This document shows positions 44,386 to 53,218 of a DNA stretch of 64,000 nucleotides, one piece after another. The stretch is taken from contig NZ_KZ679057.1 of NCBI RefSeq assembly GCF_003024195.1, positions 160,022 to 224,021 of the forward strand, in the 5' to 3' direction. The position numbers and the translations under genes were made by a program. Below the pieces are notes generated by a model. The model was not told where the DNA came from, searched no databases, and saw nothing but the letters and a program-made list of their open reading frames with translations. The DNA comes from Streptomyces dioscori. GTDB taxonomy: Bacteria > Actinomycetota > Actinomycetes > Streptomycetales > Streptomycetaceae. How positions within the stretch are numbered: position 1 is the stretch's first letter; the number at the start of each line of letters is the position of its first letter.

Positions 44386-44425
44386 AACCTACTGACATAA
44401 ACACGAACAGTTCAAGTAAATGAAC
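44386..44425 (-). promoter_or_regulatory. furA promoter and candidate FurA operator
   Basis: On the minus strand TTGAAC (44415-44410), an 18-bp spacer and TAGGTT (44391-44386) form a promoter that would start at or next to the furA ATG. GTTCA-AGTAAA-TGAAC (44410-44425) is an inverted repeat overlapping the -35 element, a sensible place for repressor binding. The assignment to FurA is inferred from position. Confidence 0.6.
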
Positions 44426-44614
44426 GGTACAGGTTTGGGTGCGGCGGGTTGGGGTGGGGTTCACCTGCTGGTGGGGGTGTCGGTGCAGGTCAGTGGGGGC
44501 CTTGTCCCGCAAGGGGTGTGCCCTGTGGGAGGCGGCGGTGATTCGGGTGCGGGTTCGGTGGGGGCTGGTCGCGCCGTTCCCCGCGCCCCTGGCGGGGCGC
44601 TCTGCGAGCCCGGG
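44426..44614. other. Gap between furA and the nitrate reductase gene
   Basis: About 190 bp upstream of furA and downstream of the nitrate reductase stop, both read on the minus strand. GC-rich with scattered GGGG runs. No gene is supported. Confidence 0.45.
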
Positions 44615-47600
44615 TCAGTACACGTCCCGGACGTAGCGCTTCTCCGCCGCCAGCTGCTTGAGGTACGCGGTGGCCTCCGTCTCGCTCAGGCCACCGTGGG
44701 CGACCGCGATGTCCCGCAGGGTCCGGTCGACGTCCTTGGCCATGCGGGAGGCGTCGCCGCAGACGTAGAAGCGGGCGCCGCCCTGGAGCCAGGACCACAG
44801 CTCGGGTCCGTGTTCGCGCAGCCGGTCCTGGACGTAGACCTTGGCGCGCTGGTCGCGGGAGAAGGCCGTGTCCAGCCGAGTGAGGGTGCCGTCGGCGAGG
44901 AAACCGTCCAGCTCCTCCTCGTAGTAGAAGTCGGTCGCCCGGTGCTGCTCGCCGAAGAACAGCCAGTTCGGTGCCCGGTGCCCGAGGGCCCGCCGCTCCT
45001 CCAGGAAGCCGACGAAGGGGGCGACGCCGGTGCCGGGCCCGACCATCACCATCGGGGTCGCCGGATCGGCCGGCGGCCTGAAATGCGGGGAGCGCTGTAC
45101 GAACACGGGTACCGGTGTCCCCGCCTCGGCATCGGCGAGAAAGGGCGAGCAGACCCCGCCGCGAGCCAGCCCGCCGAGATTCTCGTACCGCACGACGGAG
45201 ACCGTGAGGGACACGTGGTGCGGGTCGGTGAGCGGGCTGGACGATATGGAGTACAGGCGGGGCTGGAGCCGCTTCAGGACGTCGGCCCACTCCTGGGCGC
45301 TCGCCCGCACCGGATGCTCGGCGATGACGTCGACGACCTGCCGCCCCCAACTCCACTGGGCCAGCCCGTCCTTGTTGTCGGGCCGCAGCAGCCCCTTCAA
45401 CTCCCGGCTGTCACCGGTCCGTTCGGCGACGAAGCGCAGCAGGTCCGGGGAGATCCGGGTGATGTCGAGATGGCGTACGAGGGCGTCGGTGACGGAGGTG
45501 TGCCCCACTCCGTCGATCTCGACGCCGGTTGCGGGGTCGAGCCCGGCGACGGTGAGCCATTCGTCGACCAGCTCGGGCGAGTTGAGCGGCCGTACACCGA
45601 GCGCGTCCCCGGCCTCGTACGTCAGCGGGATGTCGCCGTCCCGGGTGTCGAAGGTGAACCGGCGCACTTCCTTGCCCGCGCCCGGCAGGCTGAGCAGCCG
45701 GTTCCCGACGAGCCGGGCGGTGACGGAGGCGGGCTTCCGCGAGACGGTCGCGGCGGTCGAGACGGTCGAGGCGGGCGACGCGGGGGCCGGTGCGGGTTCC
45801 TTCTCGGTCGCGAGCGCGCCGACCACCTCGTCGAGCCAGGCCCGCGCGGGCGCCTCGTAGTCCGGCTCGCAGTCGGCACGCGGAGCGAGCCGCACCCCGC
45901 CCAGCTCGTCCAGCCGCTGGTCGAGCCGCCGCCCGTGCGCACAGAAGTCGTCGTACGAGGAGTCGCCGAGGGCGAGGACGGAGTAGCGCACGCCGTCCAT
46001 GCGGGGCGGCTCCGGCGACTCCTGGGCCAGGGCCGCCCAGAACCCGGAGCCGTTGTCGGGCGCGTCCCCGTCGCCGAACGTACTGGTGATGAGCAGCAGG
46101 TCCGCCCCCGGCGGCAGGGCACGCGGGTCGGCGTCGTCCATCCCGAGGACCGTGGCCCTGTACCCGCCGGCGACAAGCTGTTCGGCAGCCGCGCCGGCTA
46201 CGTTTTCGGCGTTCCCGGTCTGCGAGGCCCAGAGGACGACGACTTCACGGAGGGGACCGGCGGCTTCGGCGACCCGCGGGGTGTCGGCGGCACGGGAGTA
46301 CATGCCGGCGAGAACGCCGTTCACCCAGAGCGCGTGCCCCGGATCGAAGGGCGCGTCCACCGGAAGCACGGGCACACCGGGCGATCCGGCGGGCAGCCCG
46401 GCGAGAAAGCCGGTGAGGTACTGGCGCTCGTAGGCGGAGAGGAGGGGAGGGGGACCGGGCTCCAGCCCGAAGATCCCTGCAGCCCCAGTATGTGTAGCCC
46501 CTCCGGCGGTTGAGGAGCGGGGGCCCGGGGGCAGCGCCCCCGACGGGGTCCGGGGCAGCGCCCCTGTTACGGGAAGGGGCGGGGTGGGGGAGGAAACCCG
46601 AGCCAAAGCCACCGCACACACCTTCAACTCCGGCTGGAACGACACAGGATCAACGGCGTCACTGGTGACGGCGTTGACACTCAGGTACTCCCCGAACAGG
46701 TCGTTCCAGTGGAACGGCGCGAACAGCGCCCCCACCCGCACCCGGTCGGAAACCACCGCAGGCAGCACGGCCCGCCCCCGCCGGGACGCCACCTCGACCC
46801 GGTCCCCCTCGGCGACCCCCAGTGCCGCCGCGTCCTCCGGATGCACCTCCACGAACGGCCCGGAGTCAAGCCTGTTGAGCCGGGCCACCCGCCCCGTCTT
46901 GGTCAACGTGTGCCACTGATGCGGCAACCGCCCGGTGTTCAGCACGAACGGAAAGTCGTCGTCGGGCAGTTCGGCGGCGGGCAGGTGCGGCCGGGCATGG
47001 AACACGGCCCGCCCACTGGCCGTCGGAAAGACCGGCCCACCGGACCCGGACCCCGACCCCGACTCGGACCCGGGCCCGGACCCGACGTACCGAATCGGAT
47101 TCCGGTCGGGCCCGTCCGCGTCCGAGGCGGGCCACTGCACGGACGTCTTCCGCAACCGCTCGTACGTGACCCCCCGCAGATCCCACCCCGTCACCGGATT
47201 CCACGCCCGCTTGATCTCCTCGAAGACCTCCTCCGCGCTCGCGTACGAGAACCCCTTCTCGTACCCCATCTCGCAGGCCACCCGCGCGATGAGCCGCCAG
47301 TCCGCGAGCGCCTCACCGGGCGGGTCGACGGCGGGCCGCGCGAGCGTGAGGTTGCGCTCGCTGTTGATGAGCACGCCCTCGGTCTCGGTCCACATCGCGG
47401 CGGGGAGCACGACATCGGCGTACGCGTTGGTCTCGGTCTCGGCGAACACGTCCTGCGTGACGACGAATTCTGCGGCTTCGAGGCCCTCGATGACCGTCCG
47501 CCGGTTGGCCACCGAGGCGACCGGATTGGTGCAGATGATCCAGCAGGCCTTGATCTCGCCGTCGGCCATCTTCCGGAACATCTCGACCGTACCCCTGCCG

Positions 47601-48769
47601 ACCCCGTCCTTGCGGAGGGTGTCGGGCGGCAGCTCCCACAGCTCCTCGACGAAGGCACGCTCGTCGTCGACGAGCACGGACCGCTGCCCCGGCAGACCGG
47701 GCCCCATGTACCCCATCTCGCGCCCTCCCATGGCATTGGGCTGCCCGGTGAGGGAGAAGGGCCCGGACCCGGGGCGGCAGATCGCGCCGGTGGCGAGATG
47801 CAGGTTGACCAGGGCGTTGGTGTTCCAGGTGCCGTGCGTGGACTGGTTGAGACCCATGGTCCACAGGCTCATCCACTCGCCCGCCTCGCCGATCAGCCGC
47901 GCGGCCTCCCGGATGTCGGCCTCCGGTATGCCGGTGATCCCGGCGACCGCGGCGGGCGGGTAGTCGGCGAGGAAGCCGGGCATGGCCTCCCAGCCCTCGG
48001 TGCGGGCCGCGATGAAGGCGGGGTCGGTGTGCCCGTTCTCGTGGAGCAGATGCAGCAGCCCGTTCAGCAGGGCGAGATCCGTACCCGGCCTGATTTGCAG
48101 ATACAGATCGGCCTTGTCGGCGGTCGCGGTGCGCCGCGGGTCGACGACGATCACCTTCGCGCCCGCCGACTTCACCCGGTCCATCATCCGCAGGAACAGG
48201 ACCGGATGGCAGTCCGCCATGTTCGAGCCGATGACGAGGAAGACGTCCGCCGACTCGAAGTCCTGGTACGAGCCGGGCGGCCCGTCGGCCCCCAGCGACA
48301 GCTTGTAACCGGCGCCCGCGCTCGCCATGCACAGCCGCGAGTTGGACTCGATCTGATTCGTCCGTACGAAGCCCTTGGCCAGCTTGTTCGCCAGGTACTG
48401 GGCCTCCAGGCTCAGCTGACCCGAGACGTAGAAGGCGAAGGCGTCCGGGCCGTGCTCGTCGATGACCGCGCGCAGCCGCCGCGCGGTCTCGGCGATCGCC
48501 GCGTCCACGGACATCGGTGCGGGTCCGGCCCCGCGGTCCTGGCGGACGAGCGCGGTGGAGAGCCGTCCCGGCGCCGCGAGCATGTCCGCGGTGGTGGCCC
48601 CCTTGGTGCAGAGCCGGCCGCGATTCGCCGGGTGCGCCTTGTCGCCGGTCGCCTTCAGGACCGTACGCCGTCCGTCGGGGCCCATGCCGATGTCGAGGAC
48701 CATGCCGCAGCCGACGCCGCAGTACGAGCAGACCGTGCGTACCTGGGACGTGGGAGAGGTCGTGCTCAC
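44615..48769 (-). CDS. Assimilatory nitrate reductase fused to a sulfite-reductase-type flavoprotein, 1384 aa
   Basis: A one-chain assimilatory nitrate reductase in the cytoplasm. Residues ~10-60 hold a [4Fe-4S] site (C14, C17, C21 in VCSYCGVGCGM and C54 in RLCTKG). Residues ~60-740 are the Mo-bis-MGD domain (SNSRLCMASAGAGYKLSLGA, MSLWTMGLNQSTHGTWNTNA, WHTLTKTGRVARLN). After a Pro/Gly-rich linker come a flavodoxin domain (VLWASQTGNAENVAG, LLITSTFGDGDAPDNG), an FAD domain (RLYSISSSPL), and an NADP domain (MVGPGTGVAPFVGFLEERRA, YVCGDASRMAKDVDRTL) as in CysJ. Electrons thus pass NADPH-FAD-FMN-FeS-Mo. GTG 48769 follows GAAAGGCAGCGT and begins the conserved N-terminus. Two repeat insertions lie inside: 46490-46600 and 47041-47084. 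Confidence 0.9.
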   Translation of the reverse strand: MSTTSPTSQVRTVCSYCGVGCGMVLDIGMGPDGRRTVLKATGDKAHPANRGRLCTKGATTADMLAAPGRLSTALVRQDRGAGPAPMSVDAAIAETARRLRAVIDEHGPDAFAFYVSGQLSLEAQYLANKLAKGFVRTNQIESNSRLCMASAGAGYKLSLGADGPPGSYQDFESADVFLVIGSNMADCHPVLFLRMMDRVKSAGAKVIVVDPRRTATADKADLYLQIRPGTDLALLNGLLHLLHENGHTDPAFIAARTEGWEAMPGFLADYPPAAVAGITGIPEADIREAARLIGEAGEWMSLWTMGLNQSTHGTWNTNALVNLHLATGAICRPGSGPFSLTGQPNAMGGREMGYMGPGLPGQRSVLVDDERAFVEELWELPPDTLRKDGVGRGTVEMFRKMADGEIKACWIICTNPVASVANRRTVIEGLEAAEFVVTQDVFAETETNAYADVVLPAAMWTETEGVLINSERNLTLARPAVDPPGEALADWRLIARVACEMGYEKGFSYASAEEVFEEIKRAWNPVTGWDLRGVTYERLRKTSVQWPASDADGPDRNPIRYVGSGPGSESGSGSGSGGPVFPTASGRAVFHARPHLPAAELPDDDFPFVLNTGRLPHQWHTLTKTGRVARLNRLDSGPFVEVHPEDAAALGVAEGDRVEVASRRGRAVLPAVVSDRVRVGALFAPFHWNDLFGEYLSVNAVTSDAVDPVSFQPELKVCAVALARVSSPTPPLPVTGALPRTPSGALPPGPRSSTAGGATHTGAAGIFGLEPGPPPLLSAYERQYLTGFLAGLPAGSPGVPVLPVDAPFDPGHALWVNGVLAGMYSRAADTPRVAEAAGPLREVVVLWASQTGNAENVAGAAAEQLVAGGYRATVLGMDDADPRALPPGADLLLITSTFGDGDAPDNGSGFWAALAQESPEPPRMDGVRYSVLALGDSSYDDFCAHGRRLDQRLDELGGVRLAPRADCEPDYEAPARAWLDEVVGALATEKEPAPAPASPASTVSTAATVSRKPASVTARLVGNRLLSLPGAGKEVRRFTFDTRDGDIPLTYEAGDALGVRPLNSPELVDEWLTVAGLDPATGVEIDGVGHTSVTDALVRHLDITRISPDLLRFVAERTGDSRELKGLLRPDNKDGLAQWSWGRQVVDVIAEHPVRASAQEWADVLKRLQPRLYSISSSPLTDPHHVSLTVSVVRYENLGGLARGGVCSPFLADAEAGTPVPVFVQRSPHFRPPADPATPMVMVGPGTGVAPFVGFLEERRALGHRAPNWLFFGEQHRATDFYYEEELDGFLADGTLTRLDTAFSRDQRAKVYVQDRLREHGPELWSWLQGGARFYVCGDASRMAKDVDRTLRDIAVAHGGLSETEATAYLKQLAAEKRYVRDVY
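46490..46600 (-). repeat. Streptomyces-type intergenic repeat translated inside the nitrate reductase linker
   Basis: On the plus strand the segment contains GGTTGAGGAGCGGGGGC, GGGGGCAGCGCCCCCGA, GGGGCAGCGCCCC and ACGGGAAGGGGCGGGG. This closely follows the downstream part of the intergenic repeat at 51990-52075 (GTTTGAGGACCGGGGGT, GGGGGCAGCGCCCCCGA, ACGGGAAGGGTAGGGGCG). Here it lies in frame between the Mo domain and the flavodoxin domain, encoding part of a Pro/Gly/Ser linker. Confidence 0.8.
47041..47084 (-). repeat. GACCCG-type hexamer expansion in the nitrate reductase gene
   Basis: Imperfect 6-bp units (CGGACC, CCGACC) encode a GSGPGSESGSGSGSGG stretch inserted in the Mo domain, just before the segment PVFPTASGRAVFHARPH. 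Confidence 0.85.
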
Positions 48770-49119
48770 ACGCTGCCTTTCGCCGGCCTGCTCGGGGCTC
48801 CAAGTGTACGAATTGCCCGTTACGCCAGTGTCACGTGGCGTGATCATCAGGAGTTACGCCCGTCACACAGCGGCGGCCGGCCCGGTGTGAGGGGGGCGGG
48901 TGCGAGGGTCGCTGTGAGGCTGCTGGGAGGCCGTCGGGAGCGTCGCTGTGAGAGTTGTGAGGGTTTCGAAGCCTACGGCGCTCGGCTGCGGACCGTGTCG
49001 CATTCGGCCGAACGGGTGACCATGCGCAACAATGGCCCGACAGTGACCCGTGCAGGCAATCAGCACGATTCCGGGCACTGATCAGGACGCAGTCACGCAC
49101 GACAGGGCGGGGGGAGCCG
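48770..49119. promoter_or_regulatory. Divergent upstream region
   Basis: About 350 bp between the nitrate reductase start and the SepF-like gene. GTGAGGG- and CTGTGAG-type direct repeats are visible at 48885-48960. No gene is supported; both promoters must lie here. Confidence 0.4.
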
Positions 49120-49509
49120 GTGAACAGCCACGACGTCACCGATGAACAGTGGGAAGGGCTCGCCCAGGTAGTTCCTCTGCGCGGGCGCGATGCCTGGCCG
49201 TCGGCGGTGGGCCATCGGGCGCTGCCGGAGGCGGAGACCGAGACGCGGCGCCGCTTCGTGGTGCTGCGCATCAACATCTTCGCGGACGCCCGCGAGGTCG
49301 CCGAGACCCTGATGGCCGGGATTCCGGTCCTGCTGGATCTCACCAGCGCCGAGACGGATGTCGCCAAGCGGGTGCTCGACTTCAGTACGGGTGTGGTCTT
49401 CGGCCTGGCGAGCGGGATGCACCGGGTCGACAAGAACGTCTTCCTGCTGACGCCGCCGGGCACCGAGGTGGCGGGGCTGATGCAGGGGGCCGGGATTCCC
49501 GGCGTGTGA
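49120..49509 (+). CDS. SepF-like protein, 129 aa
   Basis: A paralogue of the cell-division protein SepF, which anchors FtsZ filaments to the membrane. The SepF domain occupies residues ~45-125: RRRFVVLRINIFADAREVAE, TLMAGIPVLLDLTSAETDVA, KRVLDFSTGVVFGLASGMHR and KNVFLLTPPGTEV. The N-terminal ~40 residues have only a weak amphipathic tendency, unlike true SepF, so membrane binding is uncertain. Streptomyces encode several SepF-like proteins outside the division cluster; this is one. GTG 49120 has GGGGGGAG upstream. Confidence 0.85.
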   Translation: MNSHDVTDEQWEGLAQVVPLRGRDAWPSAVGHRALPEAETETRRRFVVLRINIFADAREVAETLMAGIPVLLDLTSAETDVAKRVLDFSTGVVFGLASGMHRVDKNVFLLTPPGTEVAGLMQGAGIPGV

Positions 49510-49616
49510 CGCCGCGACGCGGGGCTTCCGGCAACCTCCGCGACCGGCTACCCCGATCGTAGGAAGGTCCGCGGACGAAACGGTTCCGCCTCCGGGCGGA
49601 GTCCTACGGTCCGGAC

Positions 49617-50840
49617 ATGACCGTGTCGCCCCGCGTCCCCGAAGACGCAAAGACTGCGCAGTTCCCCGCGCCCCTGAGCGGGTCGGGGCGCGCGGACGCC
49701 AGCACATCTCGTCCCGGCCGGCCGTGTGTCACCGAGTTGCGGTTGTCCGCGTTCGGCGTGCACCGCGGGGCCGGATTCCCGCTCGGGCCGCTCAGTTTGT
49801 TGTGCGGGCCCAGCGGTAGCGGCAAGTCCAGTGCCCTGAGGGCGTACGAGGCACTGGCCCGGCTCGGCGGGGGCGCCGAACTCGGCGAGGTGTTCCCGGC
49901 CCCGGCCGACTGCGTACCCGAGCGGGCCCGCCCCGACGCCCAGCGGCGCCGCGGGTTCCGTATCGGCTGCACGGCGGACGGCCCCGAGGGCCCCGTACGA
50001 CTCGATGTGGCCGTACAGGCTGAGCCCCACCTCCGTATCGTGGGCGAGCGGTTGACCGCCGGAGGACGCACCCTGCTGCAGACGGCCCTGCGGGACCCGG
50101 CCCGCCGGGCGGTGCAGGCGGCCTGGCACACCGCGGGCTCGTCCCTCGTGACGAGGGCCCCGCTTCCCGACGACCGGCTCGGCACCGCGCTCCTGCCACT
50201 GCGGGTCGCGGGCCGGACGGACGGCCAGCGTCAAGTCCTCGCCGCCGCAGAGCAGATGGTGGTCGCGCTGCGGTCGGTCTTCGTCTGCGACCCGCTGCCC
50301 CGAGGTATGCGCACCGACGTGCCGCTCGGCGCGGGACGGCTGCTGCGCGGCTGCGACAACCTCGCCGAAGTGCTGTGGCGTACCCGCTCCGAATGCGGGC
50401 GGCGGCACGGACTGCTGGTCGACGCGGCGCGGGCGGGATGCGCGGGCCCGGTGTACGACGTACTCGCGGAGCCCGGCCCCGACGGAGCGGGCGCGGGCGG
50501 CACGGTCCGGGCACTCCTCGACCGGGGCGACGGACTGCGGACACCCCTCGGCCGCCTGGGGAACGGGGAACTGCGCTACCTGGCGCTGGCCCTGGTGCTG
50601 CTCACCGGGCCCGGTGTCCTGGCGGTCGACCCGGCGGGCGAGGTGCCCGCGGCGCTGCAGACACTCACCGTGCTCGTCGACGGGTTCGACCGCGATCTGG
50701 ACGCCCGGCAGCGGGAAGGGCTCGTACGGCTGGCGGCCCGCATGTGCGAACGAGGACACATCCGGCTGGTGGGAGCCGTGAGTGACGCGTCCTGGGCGGC
50801 GGGGCTGGACGGGGTGACGGTGGTAGACCTTGGACCGTGA
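49617..50840 (+). CDS. P-loop ATPase (AAA/ABC-type), 407 aa
   Basis: A RecF/SMC-like ATPase. The Walker A loop is LLCGPSGSGKSSALRAYEAL near residue 65, after a strand that precedes it as in ABC-type ATPases (TELRLSAFGVHRGAGFPLGP). The signature-like stretch LGRLGNGELRYLALALVLLT and the Walker B region GPGVLAVDPAGEVPAALQTL lie near residues 310-345. There is no long coiled coil, so it is a compact form. The stop overlaps the next start (GTGA). The first ~35 residues are probably non-conserved. Function unknown; such ATPases occur in repair and defence contexts. Confidence 0.82.
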   Translation: MTVSPRVPEDAKTAQFPAPLSGSGRADASTSRPGRPCVTELRLSAFGVHRGAGFPLGPLSLLCGPSGSGKSSALRAYEALARLGGGAELGEVFPAPADCVPERARPDAQRRRGFRIGCTADGPEGPVRLDVAVQAEPHLRIVGERLTAGGRTLLQTALRDPARRAVQAAWHTAGSSLVTRAPLPDDRLGTALLPLRVAGRTDGQRQVLAAAEQMVVALRSVFVCDPLPRGMRTDVPLGAGRLLRGCDNLAEVLWRTRSECGRRHGLLVDAARAGCAGPVYDVLAEPGPDGAGAGGTVRALLDRGDGLRTPLGRLGNGELRYLALALVLLTGPGVLAVDPAGEVPAALQTLTVLVDGFDRDLDARQREGLVRLAARMCERGHIRLVGAVSDASWAAGLDGVTVVDLGP

Positions 50841-51163
50841 CCGAACTTGATGTGGCGACCCTGCAGCGCCGACTCGTCGCGTTCGCCGCGGCGCGCAACT
50901 GGGAGCCCTACCACACGCCCAAGAACCTCGTCGCCGCGCTCAGCGTGGAGGCCTCCGAACTCGTCGAGATCTTCCAGTGGTTGACGCCCGAGGAGTCGGC
51001 CCGGGTGATGGACGACCCGAAGAGAGCGCCGCGCGTACGGGACGAAGTCGCGGATGTGCTCGCGTACTTGCTCCAGCTCTGCGACGTCCTCGGGGTCGAT
51101 GTGCTCGCGGCGCTGGACGCGAAGATCGACCGGAACGAGGGGAGGTTCCCGGTGCCGGAGTGA
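50837..51163 (+). CDS. MazG-like NTP pyrophosphohydrolase, 108 aa
   Basis: An all-alpha NTP pyrophosphatase. The metal-binding motif is split as SVEASELVEIFQWL (E-x-x-E) and DEVADVLAYLLQLCDVLGVD (E-x-x-D). Length and spacing fit the single-domain MazG-like/dCTPase class. GTG 50837 overlaps the ATPase stop, so the two are translationally coupled. It probably hydrolyses canonical or damaged dNTPs; the substrate cannot be told. Confidence 0.88.
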   Translation: MTELDVATLQRRLVAFAAARNWEPYHTPKNLVAALSVEASELVEIFQWLTPEESARVMDDPKRAPRVRDEVADVLAYLLQLCDVLGVDVLAALDAKIDRNEGRFPVPE

Positions 51164-51429
51164 CGCACCCCGGCCGATGTGCTGCCGGCCCGCTGCCGAC
51201 TGCCGCCAACTGTCACCAACTGCGCCAACTCCCGCGCTGTGGGCGGAAAAACGGACCAACAATTCCGATTGTCACTCTCCGTTGCTGTTGATCTGTTCAT
51301 ATTCGATTCCGTGTCCGCAGATTTCAGACTTCCTCTGGCTTTTCGTCCCGAGACAGCTCACTCTGGGTAGTGGCAGGCGGAGTTCGGGCAGGCGTGTGCA
51401 CAACGCGTCGGGACAGACGGGGACAGCGG
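51164..51429. promoter_or_regulatory. Region upstream of the DUF6099-like gene
   Basis: This gap becomes AT-richer between 51270 and 51330, which fits a promoter, but no clear -10/-35 pair was chosen. No gene is supported. Confidence 0.4.
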
Positions 51430-51894
51430 ATGGAAGCGGTGCGGCTCATCGGTGCGAGCAGGTGTGCCCTGATGAGGAGCGGCGACGCCTCCGAGACCAT
51501 GGCCGAGGCCTGGCAGGCCCAAGCCCTCGCCCAGGCGATAGGCAGCCGGCTGGCGGTGTCCGGGCCCCCCGAACTACGGGGCGAGGCACTGGGGTTGACG
51601 GAGCTGGCCGGTCGCGGGTGCGGAGTGCTGGGTGCTCCGGCGCTCGATGTCAGCAGCTTACGGGCGGCGCAGCTGACCGAGCTGGGTGATGCGCGGGGGG
51701 CGCTTCTCGAACTCGGTGGGTTGCTGGGGGAGGTGGGGATCGCGCTGGTGGGGATAGCCTGCGGGGCTGCGGACGAGGGGACGTACTGGCAGTGCATGGA
51801 GGCGATCGACGCGGCGGACGAGTCGCGGGACCGGGTCCTCGAAATGCTGCGAAGACTCGCGGCGCGGGATCAGGGGGCGGCGGCGGGGTCGTGA
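51430..51894 (+). CDS. DUF6099-like conserved protein, 154 aa
   Basis: A small soluble helical protein conserved in Streptomyces. MEAVRLIGASRCALMRSGDA, then TMAEAWQAQALAQAIGSRLA, GVLGAPALDVSSLRAAQLTE and TYWQCMEAIDAADESRDRVL are the parts I associate with the DUF6099 family. ATG 51430 follows GGGGACAGCGG. There is no signal peptide or catalytic motif, and the role is unknown. A long intergenic hairpin follows. Confidence 0.65.
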   Translation: MEAVRLIGASRCALMRSGDASETMAEAWQAQALAQAIGSRLAVSGPPELRGEALGLTELAGRGCGVLGAPALDVSSLRAAQLTELGDARGALLELGGLLGEVGIALVGIACGAADEGTYWQCMEAIDAADESRDRVLEMLRRLAARDQGAAAGS

Positions 51895-51936
51895 GCGGGT
51901 GGCTTTCCCTCGCCCCCCGTATCGCGCTGCGCGCTC

Positions 51937-52010
51937 GTCCTCAAACGCCGGACGGGCTGGAGGTGTCCCCGGACCGGCGGACACCTCCAGCCCGTCCGGC
52001 GTTTGAGGAC
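51937..52010. terminator. Long perfect hairpin of the Streptomyces intergenic repeat type
   Basis: A 32-bp perfect stem with a 10-nt loop. Its outer part contains TCAAACGCCGGACGGGCTGG, the hallmark of a repeat found many times in Streptomyces intergenic regions. It is followed by GGGGGCAGCGCCCCCGA and ACGGGAAGGGTAGGGGCGG. It probably acts as a terminator for the gene at 51430. A related copy lies inside the nitrate reductase gene. Confidence 0.9.
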
Positions 52011-52141
52011 CGGGGGTTCGGGGGCAGCGCCCCCGAGTCAGTGACGGGAAGGGTAGGGGCGGCGGGGGCGAAGGAGATCAGACGCCGGCGACCGGCGGTA
52101 CCGATGGCGCCGACCGGGCCACGACCGTGCAGGATGGAGGC

Positions 52142-53062
52142 ATGGATCTTCGAATCTTCACCGAGCCCCAGCAAGGGGCGACCTACGACACCCTGCTCGC
52201 CGTGGCGAAGGCCACCGAAGACCTCGGCTTCGATGCCTTCTTCCGCTCGGACCATTACCTGCGCATGGGCTCCGTGGACGGCCTCCCCGGCCCGACGGAC
52301 GCCTGGATCACCCTCGCGGGACTCGCCCGCGAGACCAAGCGGATCCGTCTCGGCACCCTGATGACGGCCGGTACGTTCCGCCTGCCCGGCGTCCTGGCGA
52401 TCCAGGTCGCCCAGGTCGACCAGATGTCCGGCGGCCGGGTCGAACTGGGCCTGGGCGCGGGCTGGTTCGAGGAGGAGCACAAGGCGTACGGCATCCCCTT
52501 CCCGAAGGAGAAGTTCGCCCGCCTGGAGGAGCAGCTGGCGATCGTCACGGGGCTGTGGGAGACCGAGCCCGGCGAGACCTTCTCCTACGACGGCACCCAC
52601 TACCAGCTCACGGACTCGCCCGCGCTGCCCAAGCCCGCACAGTCCAAGGTGCCGGTGCTCATCGGCGGCCACGGCGCGTCCCGTACGCCGCGCCTCGCGG
52701 GCCGGTACGCCGACGAGTTCAACATGCCCTTCGCGTCGGTCGAGGACAGTGAGCGCCAGTTCGGCCGGGTGCGGGCCGCCGCGGAGCAGGCCGGCCGCAA
52801 GGGCTCCGACCTCGTCTACTCGAACGCGCTCGTCGCCTGTGTGGGCAAGGACGACGCCGAGGTGGCCCGCCGGGCGGCGGCGATCGGCCGTGAGGTGGAG
52901 GAGCTGAAGGCCAACGGCCTGGCGGGCTCCCCGGCCGAGGTCGTCGACAGGATCGGCCGTTTCGCGGAGATCGGCTCCCAGCGGATCTACTTCCAGATCC
53001 TCGACCTCGACGACCTGGACCACCTGGACCTCATCTCCTCCCAGGTCCAGTCGCAGCTCTGA
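52142..53062 (+). CDS. LLM-class F420-dependent oxidoreductase, 306 aa
   Basis: A luciferase-like TIM-barrel flavin/F420 oxidoreductase. MDLRIFTEPQQGATYDTLLA, AKATEDLGFDAFFRSDHYLR, ITLAGLARETKRIRLGTLMT, GRVELGLGAGWFEEEHKAYG and VPVLIGGHGASRTPRLAGRY are typical family segments, with the SDHYLR and GLGAGW parts lining the cofactor pocket. ATG 52142 is chosen because GGATGGAGG lies immediately upstream. It is followed by a hairpin and the RNA-repair operon. The substrate is unknown. Confidence 0.88.
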   Translation: MDLRIFTEPQQGATYDTLLAVAKATEDLGFDAFFRSDHYLRMGSVDGLPGPTDAWITLAGLARETKRIRLGTLMTAGTFRLPGVLAIQVAQVDQMSGGRVELGLGAGWFEEEHKAYGIPFPKEKFARLEEQLAIVTGLWETEPGETFSYDGTHYQLTDSPALPKPAQSKVPVLIGGHGASRTPRLAGRYADEFNMPFASVEDSERQFGRVRAAAEQAGRKGSDLVYSNALVACVGKDDAEVARRAAAIGREVEELKANGLAGSPAEVVDRIGRFAEIGSQRIYFQILDLDDLDHLDLISSQVQSQL

Positions 53063-53088
53063 GCGTTTGCGCGACGGGTGCCTCGCAG

Positions 53089-53118
53089 GGGCGCGGGGCC
53101 GCCGACGGCCCCGCGCCC
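53089..53118 (+). terminator. Hairpin terminator
   Basis: GGGCGCGGGGCC and GGCCCCGCGCCC form a 12-bp perfect stem around GCCGAC, 26 bp after the LLM stop and 100 bp before hen1. Confidence 0.82.
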
Positions 53119-53218
53119 TCGAAAATGCCTGCGTGTGGCAGGAGGGTTCGCTGTACGTTGGGCGGGCGCGCGGAAACGGCAGGTTTCCGCAGTTCAGAAG
53201 ACGTTTCGAGGCAGACCA

